Assembly: GCF_018687715.1 (NCBI RefSeq)
Contig: NC_056762.1
Coordinates: 16,835,864-16,899,863, forward strand
Direction: 5' to 3'
Source of the DNA: Carya illinoinensis
Taxonomy: Eukaryota; Streptophyta; Magnoliopsida; Fagales; Juglandaceae
Length of the DNA: 64,000 nt
The notes under the pieces were generated by a model, which worked only from the letters and a program-made list of their open reading frames with translations, was not told where the DNA came from and searched no databases. The position numbers were made by a program, and so were the translations under genes. How positions within the stretch are numbered: the first letter of the stretch is position 1; each line of letters starts with the position of its first letter. Below, piece by piece: positions 1 to 11,234 of the stretch.

Positions 1-1640
1 ACCCAATGTATCTTCTTTTCTTCCTTTTTCTGTCCCCACCAAAACTTAGCCATCATATGTTCTAATTCATATCAAAGAGAGTTGGACAACTTAAAATAGG
101 ACATAGCATATGTTGGGATAGCTAAAGCCACTGCCTTGATTAGAATTTCTTTGCCCCCTTAAGATAAAAGCTTTTCCTTCTATTGGTATAGCTTGGACCA
201 AACTTTGTGCTTTATGTTAGAAAAAGCCCTCATTTTATCTCTTCCTACCATTGATGGTAGGCTTAGATATTTGTCATAATTCTGGTAAGCTTGAACTCCC
301 CAAAAATAAAAGATTTGTTGCAAAACTTCTAAGTGGACATTGTTGCTGAAAACCATTGCAGTCTTCCCTCTATTGATTCTTTGGTTTGATGTGTTCTCAT
401 AAGTTTCAAGGATTCTTTGTAACTCCATGTTCTCTTGAAGAGTGGCCTTTCAAAAAAGGATGCTATCATATGCAAATAGCAACTGACTCACCATAGGAGC
501 CCCCCTGCACACTCAAATGCCTGAAATTTGCTTTCTTGTGCTAGCTTCAGTCAAAAGAGATATTAGACCCTTAGTCCCCAATAAGAAAAGATATGGAGAT
601 AGTGGATCTCCCTGTCTAATCCCATGAGAATGATAAATAGGGCCAACTGGTTCACCATTAATGAGTATAGAAAAAGAGACTGTTTTGACACAAAGCATGA
701 CTAAAGAAATCCACCTAGAAGCAAACTCCATGTGTTTCATTACAGCCTCCAAATAATGCCATTCAAGCCTATCATATGTTTTGCTTATATCTAACTTAAT
801 AGATATGTAACCCTCTTTACCGGTTCTTTTTCTTCTTAAATAATCAATCATTTCATAGGCTACAAAGATATTATCAGAAATGACACAACTTGGTACAAAA
901 GCACTTTGAGAGTTGGAGATTACTTGGGGGTAGGACAAGTTTCAGCCTATTTGACATAACCTTGGAGATCAACTTATAAATGACATAACAAAGACTTATG
1001 GGATGATACTGGGATACTAACTCAGGCTTTTTAGCTATAGGGATGAGAATAATGAAAGTATGATTTAACTCAATAGGATATTGACCTTCATTAAGAGCAT
1101 GCAACACAGCCTTTGTCACAGACTTTCCTACAATATGCCAGTATGTTTGATAAAAAATGAGAGCCATATCATCGAGTCTAGGAGATTTGGTATGGTCCAT
1201 TTGTTGTAATGCAATCTGTACTTCAACTTCTATAAAAACCTTAGTGAGGTCTTCATTCATTGCTGTTGTTACCCTGCCTTGTAAAGAAGATAACAAATCA
1301 TTGCTTGTTGAAGTACCATTTGATATAAACATCTCTTCAAAATACTTCATGATCAACTCATCCCTATGCTCATCTTCTTGCCACTCTCCATGTTCATCCT
1401 TCAGCCTTGTGATTGTATTCTTTTATTTCCTTTGACTGGCTTTACTATGAAAATACCTGGTATTTTGGTCACCGCCTTTTAACCAAAGTGCTTTGATCTC
1501 TGCCTCCATAGTATTTCCTCCCTCTCCAGCCATATTTGTACTTCCTCTCGTGCTTGCTGTACTGCTACTCTATTTGGAACTCTTGAACTCTCAGCTTGAA
1601 TCTTTTCTAATTGCACCCTTGCCAGCTTCAATCTCTTCTA
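1..1640 (-). pseudogene. L1-A reverse transcriptase (broken)
   Basis: Would copy LINE RNA into DNA at the nicked target site. Segments in order: finger region with SAFVP and KLDISKTYDRLEW (about 874-720), the GIRQGDPLSPYLF motif near 600, then a thumb region with YLSLPSMVGR at about 290-230. The frame changes between 513 and 1356 and between 428 and 513. The catalytic FADDS box at 462-476 reads FAYDS, so the first Asp of the pair is Tyr. The enzyme would be dead even without the frameshifts. Identification as a plant L1 RT is secure; boundaries are approximate. Confidence 0.85.
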
Positions 1641-1849
1641 AATTGTTCCAAAGCTAGCTTTGTTCCAACTTAATAGACTGTCACTACACCTCGAGATCTT
1701 ATTCACCACCTCTCCAATAGGTCCATTACCATAATGAACATGCCAAGCCTTCACAATTACCTTCCCACACTCTTCACTTTCTGTTCAAACTGCTTCAAAC
1801 CTTAAAGGTTTTGGACCCCTGAACTTTTGTAAAAAACCCTCAGTTTGTA

Positions 1850-2370
1850 GCACAATTGGGCTATGATCTGAATATGCAGCAATAGAATGAAAGACCTTTG
1901 CATATGGAAAATCTCTACACCATGCATTGTTTGCTAGGGCTCTATCTAGTCTTTCATGAATAGCATTAACCCCTTCTCTACTGTTTCACCAGGTGTACTT
2001 GATTCCCTCATAACCCAAATCTAGTAAGGCACAATCATCTATCAATCTTCTAAAACTCTCCATTTGATATTTAGATCTATTCATCCCACCATTCTTTTCA
2101 ACTCGGCTAGTGATTTCAATGAAATCTCCCATCACCAGCCAGCTCCCATGATCACCCCTATTTAAAAGTGTCATTAAGTCCCAAGTTTCTACCCTCCTAC
2201 TGGTTTCTGGATGCCCATACAAACCTGTAAATTGCTAATAACCCCCACTACTACTATCCTTCACTTCAGCATCAATGTGATGCTTAGAGAAGCTTTTAAT
2301 GGTCAACTCAATCTCCTTTCCCCATAACAAACAAAGACCTCCACTCCTTCCCTCACAATCCACTGTTAGG
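1850..2370 (-). pseudogene. L1-A AP-type endonuclease fragment
   Basis: Would nick target DNA to prime reverse transcription. Visible motifs: LYGHPETSRR (about 2225-2195), the box normally GDFNE, here GDFIE (about 2130-2115), an ERLDRA helix (about 1960), and the C-terminal SDHSPIVL box (about 1880-1855). The Asn of GDFNE is replaced by Ile while the SDH dyad is kept. Stops occur near 1985 and near 2240. The N-terminal Glu-containing strand is absent because of the 5' truncation. Confidence 0.75.
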
Positions 2371-2932
2371 AAATTTTGGAACCCGCATAACTAACTCAAT
2401 CCTACTATCCAATATCTATCCATTAGCTTGGTAAAAAACTTACAATTAACACACTCTCTAGTTTATTGCCCATAATGAATTTTATGGGGTTTAAACAATT
2501 TTGATAGACCCAATAATCTTCAAATAGAATAAATAAGATATCCACGTAAACTAAACTAAAAAAGGAACAATGTTCCTGAAGGGAACATTGTGAGAAAATA
2601 CTTACAAAAGCTTTCAAACAGGTGTGTAAAAGAACTTAAAAAAGTTGTCTAAGAGAGTCTTTTGTGTTCTTTCAAAGAAAAATGAAAAGAAAGATGAGTT
2701 GCATGTAAAATGGGCTGGAGGGCTTCTTACACAAGTGAGGGAAGATAATAAGGTCGTGAGGGAGCTTGAGTGTTGGTATTGCCAACCCAAATCGGTAGAC
2801 AAAATATCCTAAGATATCTCTCTCCTAGCTACCTTGTAGAAGTAGAAGACTGAAGTGGCTTCTAGCCTTTCACTTCAAGTACACTCTAGGATCTTCTTGG
2901 GCAGATATGGTCAACCAAGTGGGGTGTAGTAC
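2371..2932. other. No gene seen; AT-rich spacer
   Basis: Short open frames only, none with a recognisable domain. The stretch contains one perfect hairpin, listed separately, and a G/A-rich patch around 2640-2700. Confidence 0.5.
2567..2591. repeat. Perfect 10-bp inverted repeat (hairpin)
   Basis: ACAATGTTCC and its exact reverse complement GGAACATTGT are separated by 5 bases. It may be the core of a small foldback element or chance; no flanking duplication is evident. Confidence 0.6.
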
Positions 2933-3075
2933 TAGGGTTGTACACCAAACCGAAAAATCAACTTTCACTAACAGAAACCGACCTCCAAAACCAACTGAAA
3001 CCGACTAGTGTTGGCGGGAAAGTTAAATATATAGGAACTAACGTCGGTCGGTTCAGTTTGCTGTTCAACCCCAGG
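2933..3075. mobile_element. Possible short MITE with imperfect terminal repeats
   Basis: Starts TAGGGTTGTACACC and ends near GTTCAACCCCAG, so the ends are weakly inverted. The interior is a run of ACCGA/TCGGT-type words. Similar wording (CCGATT, CGGTTC) recurs at 31550-31700. No convincing target duplication, so this stays tentative. Confidence 0.35.
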
Positions 3076-3289
3076 AAAAATCACTTAATAGGATGACGCC
3101 AGCTATACCTTTTTTTCCCTCTATACCTATAGAGAAAAGACGCCATTTCACTTTAATGAGTGAGACAACACCATTTAAACCCTGGACTAAGAAAAAAAAT
3201 TTAATGGAATGGTGTTGTTTGGCTTAAATGGGATTAAACAAAGTTACGAACCCTACATCTAGCAAGTCATGTGTAGATTAATGCCCATA

Positions 3290-4081
3290 TGTTAAGCCAA
3301 ATTCTATATTTTTCCCATCATGAGCAAAAGAAGATCCACCTTCAACATAAGAGTTTGGATCACTTTTGTTAAGATGACCATCATCCCCAAATATAGTAGT
3401 TGTATCATCAGTTGGATCTTGCATATATAGAGTTATGAGTACATATTATAAATCATATTCAATATTGAGAATAATAAGACATCTATTATACCTCGGCTTC
3501 TTCAACATTTGAATGATCATCTTCTTGAACCCCTTACTCCAATGCATTCCTAAGTAATAAGTGTTCTATGATGGCATTATAAGTTTTTCTTCTTCTAAGT
3601 TGTTTCTCTTGAAGCCTTAAATTATAATGTACATAAACAAGATCATTAAGCCTTTTTTCAGCTGGACTATTATGTCTCTTTGTATGAATTTGATCAAATA
3701 TACTCCAATTCCTTTCACAACTAGAGGATGAACAAGTTTGGCTCAAGACCCTAATTGCAAGCTTTTTCAAATTTGGACAACTAATGCCGTGTTGTTGCCA
3801 CCATGGAGGTACAAAATAAATATAAGTTTGACAGCTATTTTATATATATGAAGGAAGACATTTTCAAAAAGTCCATTGTTGTTTTAAAATAAACGCATGC
3901 TTGCAACTCTTTCCTATTCCTGATAACCGAGTCATATCCAAAATCTCCTTTTGCATTAACAAAGTCATCAATCCACAAAAGAGTCCCTATTTGGATAAAA
4001 TAAATTTAACAAAATACTTTCATAAAATCTCCTCAATAACGAAGCATTGGATTCAGAAAGTAAGTTGCTACGTGAAGTGAA
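3290..4081 (-). pseudogene. hAT transposase, C-terminal third with dimerisation domain
   Basis: C-terminal part of a hAT-superfamily cut-and-paste transposase. On the minus strand from 4081 it opens with SLHVATYFLNPMLRY, a motif found just before the end of the hAT RNase H-like fold. It continues through a GDFGYDSVIRNRKELQ region (about 3940-3890) and then PPWWQQHGISCPNLKKLA (about 3810-3755). The dimerisation domain follows at 3770-3534 with CSSSSCERNWS, HTKRHN, KRLNDLVYVHYNLRL. Stops and frameshifts interrupt the first half. The piece continues at 11883 on the far side of an inserted element, where the preceding motif IIDKRWEGQ lies. No terminal repeats of the original hAT element were identified. 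Confidence 0.85.
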
Positions 4082-4798
4082 TAGGGGTGTGCACTGACTT
4101 AGTCGGGATCGGATTCCCCTAAATCCGGCTTTGACTCTGACTTTTTTAGAGTTCAAATTTGAATTCTAACTCCAGCTTCGACTTGTGTAGGATCTGATCC
4201 GACTCCGGCTTCTTCTTGTTGGAGCAGAGTTGGTTTGAGCTTTCAGCTTTGGGCTTTTTTTTACTTTCATATTTAGCTCATTTTAAAAAGAAAAAATTAT
4301 GGGCTTTCAAATTTAAATTTTTACAAAAAATAAACAACTAAAACTAAATCATTCACTACTAATTTACTTCTAGACTAATATCTAACTTATTTTTATACTA
4401 TTTGTTTTTTTTTTTTTTTTAAAGAACGAGCTTCATTCATTAGATTAAATGTTGAATACAAGGAGGGTAGTCCTCAATAATTACATGGTCTTCCAAGCAA
4501 TTGAGAGCATATTTTGTCAAACAATGAGCTATAGTATTGATTTCCCTATGGACATGTTTAACAAACCAGCTTCTAGTCTTTGATATAAGAAGTTTGATAT
4601 CTCTGATGATGATGCCAATGGAACTCCAACTTTCTTCCTGTTGTTTGATAGCTTGGATCACTGCAAAAGAGTCACCTTCTAGGATGAGTTGGTGAAGCCC
4701 AAATTCAGCATAGAAAGAAGTGACTCTAAGTGCTATTGCAGCTTCCCACAGTAGAGGATCAGGGGTTAAAGGTATAGAGGAGCATAGGGTGGCAGTGA

Positions 4799-6112
4799 CC
4801 GGTGCAAAACTGCAAGTGCACAGTATCGTAGTTTTATAGTAAAGTAATAAGAAGAGTATCGTCCTCAAGGATTAGTACCTTACGTTTGCCAAATACCAAA
4901 ATTATACTAAACTTGATTTTATCTAGAGGAATCACTAAGATTTTTGTAGTTGCAATCTAAACTAGATCAACTCAAAGAAAAATGTGCAAAGGAAATAACA
5001 CTGACGTTCGAAGATCAAATTAATGGGAAGAAAACTTCTAGGAAATCGATTTCACCTACTTCTTCACTATGCTTTTCTCATCCAGCTAATTTAATTTAAA
5101 ACTCTTTTGTCTATTAGCAAATCTCTAATTCATCCAAAAGCCTTTTTCGATAGTCAATTGGAATTGACTCTTAGTTATCAATTCATACAAGAATATGCAA
5201 ATTCAATAATCAAGAACGCAATAAGACCAATGATTTAATTGCTACATAGGTTCATACAAGTCTTTCGATCTCTATACTTACCTATGCTGAAATATCCAAG
5301 ATCTACCCTATGATTCCCTCTTTCGATAGCAAATCACAAGATTACTTATCATCTAATCATTGGCCAGTTAATTAGAAGCAATAAATTCAGAATAAATCAA
5401 ATAAACAAAGAGAGAATTGCATTAAATTAGTATAGACAATCAAGCATAGTTCGGAAATAGGTTACATCGTTTTCCTAGAATGAAGAAAATTTAGCTCATG
5501 CTAGAAATGGAATTCAACATAAACGAATTCACCATAATTGTTCTGAGAAGATGGGAAGAAAATAAATACTGAAAAATCCTCCTTGCAGCCGCAACTCGTC
5601 GTCAAAAGCTCAAGGGAACGATTCAACGCTTTTCTCCCGTTCGTGCTCGTGTATGATTCCAACGTACGTGCAATAATTGGAATTCCCTCTCCAAAAACAG
5701 ATGATTTGAATCCCTCTAGCTATGTTTTTCTCTCCCAAGAAGTGTTCTCCAGTCAAAACTCGCGGCCCTAGAGTGAAAAATTGCTTTTATATGGTGTGAC
5801 GGCGGAAAACCTAAAATCTGTCAAAATACGATGTTCGCTCGAGCGGGGTGTCGAGCGCACATCGAGCGTTCGGCTCTGTCTGATTTCGCTCGAGCATCTT
5901 GTCGAGCGCACGTCGAGCGTTCGACTCTGCCTGATTTCGCTCGAGCGGCCAATGTCTCCGCTCGAGCGATCTTTGTTTTTCAGCAACCTGCTCGAGCTCC
6001 CTGTCGAGCGGCAATCGAGCGTTTGAATCTGCCTAAATTCGCTCGAGCAGCCAAAAGCCTCCGCTCGAGCGAACTTGTAAAATCTGCAATATGAAATTTT
6101 TGCAAGTCATCA
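4799..6112. mobile_element. 1.3 kb insertion with 8-bp target duplication, class unresolved
   Basis: Bounded by GGCAGTGA at 4791-4798 and 6113-6120, exact on both sides. Begins CCGGTGCAAAACTGCAAGTG and ends TTGCAAGTCATCA. I see neither LTRs nor clean terminal inverted repeats. The left part contains GTATCGTCCTCAAGGATT and AT-rich text; the right 250 bp is a CTCGAG-rich palindrome cluster. An 8-bp duplication suits a hAT-type insertion, but the termini do not match hAT ends. It has no coding capacity; open frames across the CTCGAG cluster on both strands are composition artefacts. Confidence 0.7.
5830..6075. repeat. CTCGAG palindrome cluster (CGCTCGAGCG array)
   Basis: Seven CTCGAG palindromes, most in the longer form CGCTCGAGCG, plus six TCGAGCG half sites in about 245 bp. 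A looser unit of roughly 60 bp (GTCGAGCGCAC..TCGAGCGTTC..CTCTG.CTGATTTCGCTCGAGC) repeats two to three times. The region is GC- and CpG-rich inside an AT-rich element. Confidence 0.9.
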
Positions 6113-6210
6113 GGCAGTGATCCAGCCTGCAGAATCCTTGACCACCACTCCTATGCCCACCAAGAAGTTGCCTTTATTTAGAGTTGCATCCCAGTTGACT
6201 TTAGAGAAAC

Positions 6211-7180
6211 CTAGAGGGGGTGCAATCCATTGGGTGTCAGGGGTATCCTTACCATAGGCTGTTTTGAGTTACCTCCTTGCCAGGCGATAATGGACAGCAG
6301 CTCTATGCTAATTTGTTTAGAGACCCAGAGAGGAGATTTAAATAGCCTCTCAAATATCCATGTGTTCCTTCTATGCCAGATCATTCTAGTAGTGACAGCT
6401 ACTTCAGTGAATTCTTCAAGAGAGAATTGATCCACAATAGATACCAGGACTTCTTTAAAAGAACCATCCATTACACAAGATTTTTGGAGTCTCCTTGAGC
6501 ATGACCACCACACATATTGGGTAGCACTATAGAACTAGAGAGCATGAGATACTGATTTAGGTTGGAGATGACAGATTGGGCAATGAGGGGACTCTACCAC
6601 CTTCCTTAAGTGTATACTGAGATTAGTGGGAAGGGACTCATTGGCAACTTTTCAAAGAAAGGATTTAGTGGCACGGGGAGCCTTGATGCGCCAAAGTTTG
6701 TGCTAGAAGCTTGAGGTGGTATCCTGCCTAGAGGACTGACCTTTACTATCTTCCTTCATGGTGCCTTGTAGGTGGTATGCACTCCTCACTAAGAACTTCC
6801 CATTGGCTAAGCATTTTCAGGTTAGTAGATTATGGTTTCCACAAGGATTGATAGGCAGCCTGATAATCATATTAGCCTCTTGTTCTGAGAAGATAGCATA
6901 GATGAGAGGTAGGTTCCATTGCAAAGAAATTGAATTTATGAGCTCAGAAACTGTTGCATCAGATGGCAAGACACTAACGAGGGATTGAACTTGAAAAGTT
7001 GAGGGACATGGTAGCCATTTGTCTTGCTAGATCTTTACATCATAACCATTCCCTAATTTCCATAGGAGGCCTTCTATGAGGAGGGGCCTTGTTGATAGGT
7101 AGCTTTTCCACACAAAGGAATCATTCCCTCTTTGTTTAGCTGAGAGGAAGTCTGATGAGGGGTAATATTTAGCTTGAAGC
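6211..7180 (-). pseudogene. L1-B zf-RVT and linker region
   Basis: Region between RT and RNase H of L1-B. A CPICHLQPKS..SHAL zinc-binding (zf-RVT) motif lies at about 6590-6560, followed by a linker at 6513-6211 containing TRMIWHRRNTWIFE, characteristic of plant L1 elements. Several stops split the rest. No intact protein could be made. Confidence 0.65.
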
Positions 7181-7182
7181 AC

Positions 7183-8743
7183 CTAAGCTACAAGGAATGA
7201 AGGGTTTTGGAGAATTCTGCAACCTTTCTTGGCAAGCAAGGCCAAAATAAAGTGTTCAAACTCCTGAAAACCCAAACCTCCCTCCTGCTTTGGTTTCCCA
7301 AGAGCTAGCCAATTAATCCAATGGATTTTTGATTTGTTATCCTCTTGACCCCACCAAAAGGATTGCATGAGCTGGTTAAGACTCCTTAGGATGGTTTTAG
7401 GGAGCTTAAATATGCCCATGCTGTAGATAGGAATTGACTACAGGATATATTTTAGCAAGACTTCTTTACTAGCTTGAGATAGCACATTAGTTTCCCAGTT
7501 AGACATCTTGGCTTTGATTCTATCAAGTAGTGAGCTAAAAGTTTTGGCCTTGTTTCTCCCCCACATAAGAAGGAAGTCCCAAATACTTGTCAAATGTACC
7601 AGAGGCTTTGATTCTTGTTGACTCAAGGATGGCTTGTTGTATCTCTAGTTTGGTGTTGCTCCTAGAGAAAATGGAGGATTTGTCCAGATTAAGTCTCTAC
7701 CCAGAAGCTTGCTCATAAGTGCTGAGATATTTTGTAGTCTGCTCCACTCTGCTGGGATGGGTTTGTAGAAGACTAAGCTGTTCTGTGCAAAGAATAAATG
7801 ATTTACACAAAGAGCTCCTCTTACAACTGGAATCCTAGATATTGAACGCTGCAACTCAGCTTGATTTAATATAGAAACTAAGTATTTTAGAGCAGATAAT
7901 AAAGAGGTAAGGGGAGAGAGAATCTCCTTGCCTGATTCCTTGAGTAGGTTGGAAAGATTCTTGAGGGATACCATTAATTAAAATAGCGTAGCTCACAATG
8001 GTGACACATTGCATCACCAACTCAACCCATGTGCTGTCAAATCCCATTTTGAGCATAACAGCATGTAGGAATCCCCACTCCACTTGATCATAAGTTTTGC
8101 ATATCTCGAGTTTGAGAGCCATATACCCACTTTGTTTCCCTTTTAGTTTGTTTTGCATTGAGTGTAAAAGTTCATAGGCAACAACCACATTGTCAGAGAT
8201 CAACCTCCCTGGAACGAATGCACTCTATGTAGTGGAGACTAGGCTGGATAGAATAGGCTTTAGTCTATTAGTAAGTGCTTTGGTAATGATCTTATAGAAA
8301 ACTTTTCATAGACTAATAGGTCTATAGTTTGTGATAGCTTGAGGGGATTTCTTTTTAGGAATCAGTGAGATGAAGGTTTGGTTGAGTTCATGGAGACCCT
8401 TCCTAGTGTTCAGTAGCTCAATGATTGCTCCAGTTACCTCCTTCTCAGTAGTGGCCTAGTGATGGTGATAAAGCATAGCTGGGAAGCCATTTGTGCTAGG
8501 TGAGCCTAGCGGGTTCATTTCTTTTATGGTTTTCTCCACTTCCTCTATGGTGTATTCTTTGGTAAGGAAGTAGTTCATATCTTTATTGACTAAAGGTTGG
8601 AAAGAGTTGAAGACAACAACCATACTTGTTGGATTAGAGGTGGAAAACAGGCTTTGGTAGTAAGATTGGAAAGTCTTGACAATATCTTCTTGGCTCGAGG
8701 CTAGAGCTCCATTCTCACTGGTAATACTTTTAATTGAGTTCAC
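7183..8743 (-). pseudogene. L1-B reverse transcriptase (broken)
   Basis: RT of the L1-B ORF2. Order on the minus strand: EYTIEEVEKTIKEMNPLGSPSTNGF (about 8560-8480), MISDNVVVAYELLHSM and KLEICKTYDQVEWGF (about 8200-8080), GIRQGDSLSPYLF (about 7950-7910), then the thumb with WWGQEDNKSKIHWINW (about 7350-7300). At 7777-7793 the FADDS box reads FAQNS, so both catalytic Asp residues are gone. Frameshifts at about 7640, 7850 and 8210-8450 divide it into at least four pieces. Confidence 0.85.
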
Positions 8744-9068
8744 CTATCTTCTATGGGATGCACACTTGTGAAAAAATTTGGTATTCCAATCCTCCTCCTT
8801 AAGCCACTTCTGTTTGGCCCTTTGCTGTCATTTCAACTCTTCTTCCTCAAGGTACTTATCCACTTCTCTCTGTAAAGAGTTGATCTGGTCATTAATTGAC
8901 CAGTATTGGAGTTTTGCAATAACCTTAGCCTTTGTCTCTTCTAAGTGAGGAGTCTTCTCTGGTTTCTAAAGGCCTCCTTGCTTCAAACCTTTAGCTTATC
9001 TTTATAGATATTTAGACCTTCTGGAGTGTTAGCTACCTTAGAACTAAAGAAAAGGCCTTGCATCGAGG

Positions 9069-9790
9069 CTATCTGAATAATCTCGACACAACCCTCTCTC
9101 TTGCTCCATGTAGCTTCATATCTAAACACTTTCTATTTGGGGGCAACTGTTCGAGCATAATTCGAGCACTGGGTGAATAGGGGATTGTGATTTGAGCTTT
9201 AGATTGGGAGAACATAAGTTTGGTTGTTTCCAAATAGGTGAAACTACTCATTATTGACAAGGGTTCTGTCTAGCCTGACTTTGGTAAAGTCCAAACCCTC
9301 TCTCTTGTTACACCAAGTAAACTTGGACCCTATGTAACCAATGTCCAGAAGACCACAATCCATTAAGGCTAACCTAAAGTCCTCCATCTGCTGGAAGGGT
9401 CTTACGTTGGAGCTAAAGTGTTCTTCCTAAACGATAATTTTATAGAAATCCCACATGCACAACCAAGGGTTATGGATACAAGAATGGATTGCTCTAAGCA
9501 TGTCCCAACTTTCCTTCCTTTTTGCAACCACTAGTTGCCCATAAAAGCCTATTACAGCCTGCCTCTTGTCCAAAATTGAAGAGAGGATGGAAAGAGATAT
9601 GTGGTTGTTAGAATAGGTGTCCAACATTGCTTCCACCTCGTTCTTCTAGAGAAAGGCCAGGCACCACTCCTCCCAATATAGTTAACAACAAAACTATGAT
9701 CAAAGCCTATTTTATTGCGAATGGATTCAATCCTTTCTCTCTTACATTTGGTTTCACTAAGGAATATTACTTTCGGGCCCTTAACCCTTA
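9069..9790 (-). pseudogene. L1-B AP-type endonuclease (inactive)
   Basis: Endonuclease of the L1-B ORF2. FLSETKCK with the conserved Glu lies at about 9765, VIGFYGQ at about 9555, the GDFNE box reads WDFYK (about 9440), and the C-terminal SDH box reads SNHNPLF (about 9175). Replacement of the Asp in SDH and of Gly and Asn in GDFN would abolish cleavage. Stops and frame changes are present. Confidence 0.8.
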
Positions 9791-10485
9791 ACCTTCACAA
9801 TTAAGTGAAGTTCCCGAACTGATCAAGGGTTCTCAAGTTCTCGATAGTTTTATACTAAGTGTTTCATGGGGACTGGCAGGTCTGTTGTTTCTTCCTGGTC
9901 ATGATGGGCTCTAGACACCCTCCGGGCTTATCAGCATCATGCATAGGTAGATCTAAGGGACCATGATGGGCTTTAGGCCCAAGCGCCCTAGCCCTTCTCT
10001 TCTAGCTAGGCCCACTCCTTGTTTTGTTAGACGGAAGTGGTTTAATAGGAGAGTTCTAAAAAGGAGAACTAGCCTGAGGAACTACTCTAATAGTGCTATA
10101 TGTATCGAGGATTACTAGAGCCAAGGAAGGGCAATTGTTCAGTTAGGCCATTTTGGAGCCAAAGGGAGCCTTTGTATGAGCTGCAATCAGGGGGGACGTC
10201 TCAAGGCTTTCAGAAGTTGCTTGAAGGGAAAAGTCAGAAAGGACTTTTGAGCCAGACTTGTTGCCCCTTCCATGTAAAGGTCCTCTCAGCTGGTAGTTGT
10301 CACGACTGCCAATGTCTGCTTGCTCAGAGGCTGCAGCAAAGAAATATTTTGCACCATATCCCATCCCAACATGATGCACACCTGCTATCCTCTAGTTTGT
10401 TTTGGCACCAATGTCCTGAGCTTTCAAAGTCTCCCCCCTCCTTGCTATAAGACTGATGGTTTCTCGTTTGGGATCTAACTCACAA
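9791..10485 (-). other. L1-B ORF1 tail and ORF1/ORF2 junction, degraded
   Basis: Lies between the zinc-knuckle part of ORF1 and the endonuclease. Short open frames on both strands have no recognised domain. This part of plant L1 ORF1 is poorly conserved, so lack of matches is expected. Confidence 0.5.
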
Positions 10486-11234
10486 CTAGGGGCAGTATTG
10501 AGGGGTAGCTCCTCCACGTAAGTTACCCCCCAAGGCGGAATTGGGATATGTAGGACTTGAGTGTTTGATGACTCCATAGTGAAAGCAGAACAATGGTAAA
10601 CGTTCGTATTTAAAAGGAATCCCGAAATGTTGCTCCCCCATGTTAATGAACTGACCTTGTGCTAGAGGTTTTGAGATATCAAGTAACACTTTCACCCTTA
10701 GGAAGCTTCCCCATGCCATCCCACTAGCATCAATGTCCACCGACAAGACTGAACCCATAGTTGCACCCAAACTTTCCTCCGTGGTCTTACTCATACCTGG
10801 AAAGTGGAGGTCGTGGAGTTTTAACCAGAATGGTTCTTTGGTAAAGGCGATGTCTTTGGGTGCCAAACAACCTTCACAATCGAATAAGCACACTATGACC
10901 TTGTCAAAAGACCATGTGCATCCCAAAAGGACCCTAGCCTTCTCTGGGACACTTTTGAACTCAACCAAAAACTTGTTAAAACCAATTCGAGGACTTGGCC
11001 CTCCACTTTCTAGACCTTGCTCATGGTAGCACAAAAGGCTCCTCTATTAACCTCCTTATCTGCTACGGCAAGAGCTACCACACACTTCTTACTCTTTTCT
11101 AAGGAGATCAATACTTCCTCTGTCGGAATGTGGAGTTCTTGTTTCTCCTCCTCAGTGAGACATAGACCCTCATAGAGGCTAGAGAGCTCCTCTACCATGG
11201 TCAAAACCAGAAGCAATGGACCAGAGACCACCAA
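10486..11234 (-). pseudogene. L1-B ORF1: DUF4283 RNA-binding Gag-like protein
   Basis: ORF1 of plant L1 elements binds element RNA. The likely start is the Met of MVEELSSLYEGL near 11198 rather than the upstream in-frame Met at 11234. A DUF4283 domain follows with EPFWLKLHDLHFPGMS (about 10850-10800), VDIDASGMAWGSFLRVKV and GIPFKYERLPLFCFHYG (about 10620-10580). The CCHC knuckle has Tyr for the second Cys (CFHYG) and no clear downstream His-Cys pair. A frame change occurs at about 11034. The gene is inactive. Confidence 0.75.

Larger units (their letters stand above)
1..2370 (-). mobile_element. L1-A: 5'-truncated L1-type LINE, 3' end outside window
   Basis: Minus-strand non-LTR retrotransposon. 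Reading right to left it shows the C-terminal two thirds of an AP-type endonuclease, a linker, and a reverse transcriptase running off the left edge. No ORF1 is found to the right and the endonuclease N-terminus is missing, so the copy is 5'-truncated near 2370. No target duplication can be checked because the poly(A) end lies outside the window. It is in the same orientation and family type as L1-B, C and D. Confidence 0.8.
4430..6260 (-). pseudogene. L1-B RNase H domain, split by an insertion
   Basis: RNase H1-like tail found in many plant L1 elements; removes RNA from the RNA:DNA hybrid. The N-terminal half is at 6260-6121 (KVNWDATLNKG, then GIGVVVKDSAGW). The C-terminal half is at 4790-4440 (WEAAIALR, LILEGDSFAVIQAI, VKHVHREINTIAHCLTKYA). 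An element at 4799-6112 separates them. Removing the element plus one 8-bp repeat restores a single frame through the junction. The first Asp (NWDA), the Glu-position helix and the GDS Asp are present. A spurious open frame extends from the C-terminal half into the insertion. Confidence 0.85.

Noticed and set aside
5768..6094. Overlapping open frames on both strands in the CTCGAG region
   Set aside because: Palindromic GC-rich composition leaves all frames open; protein text is repeat translation only.
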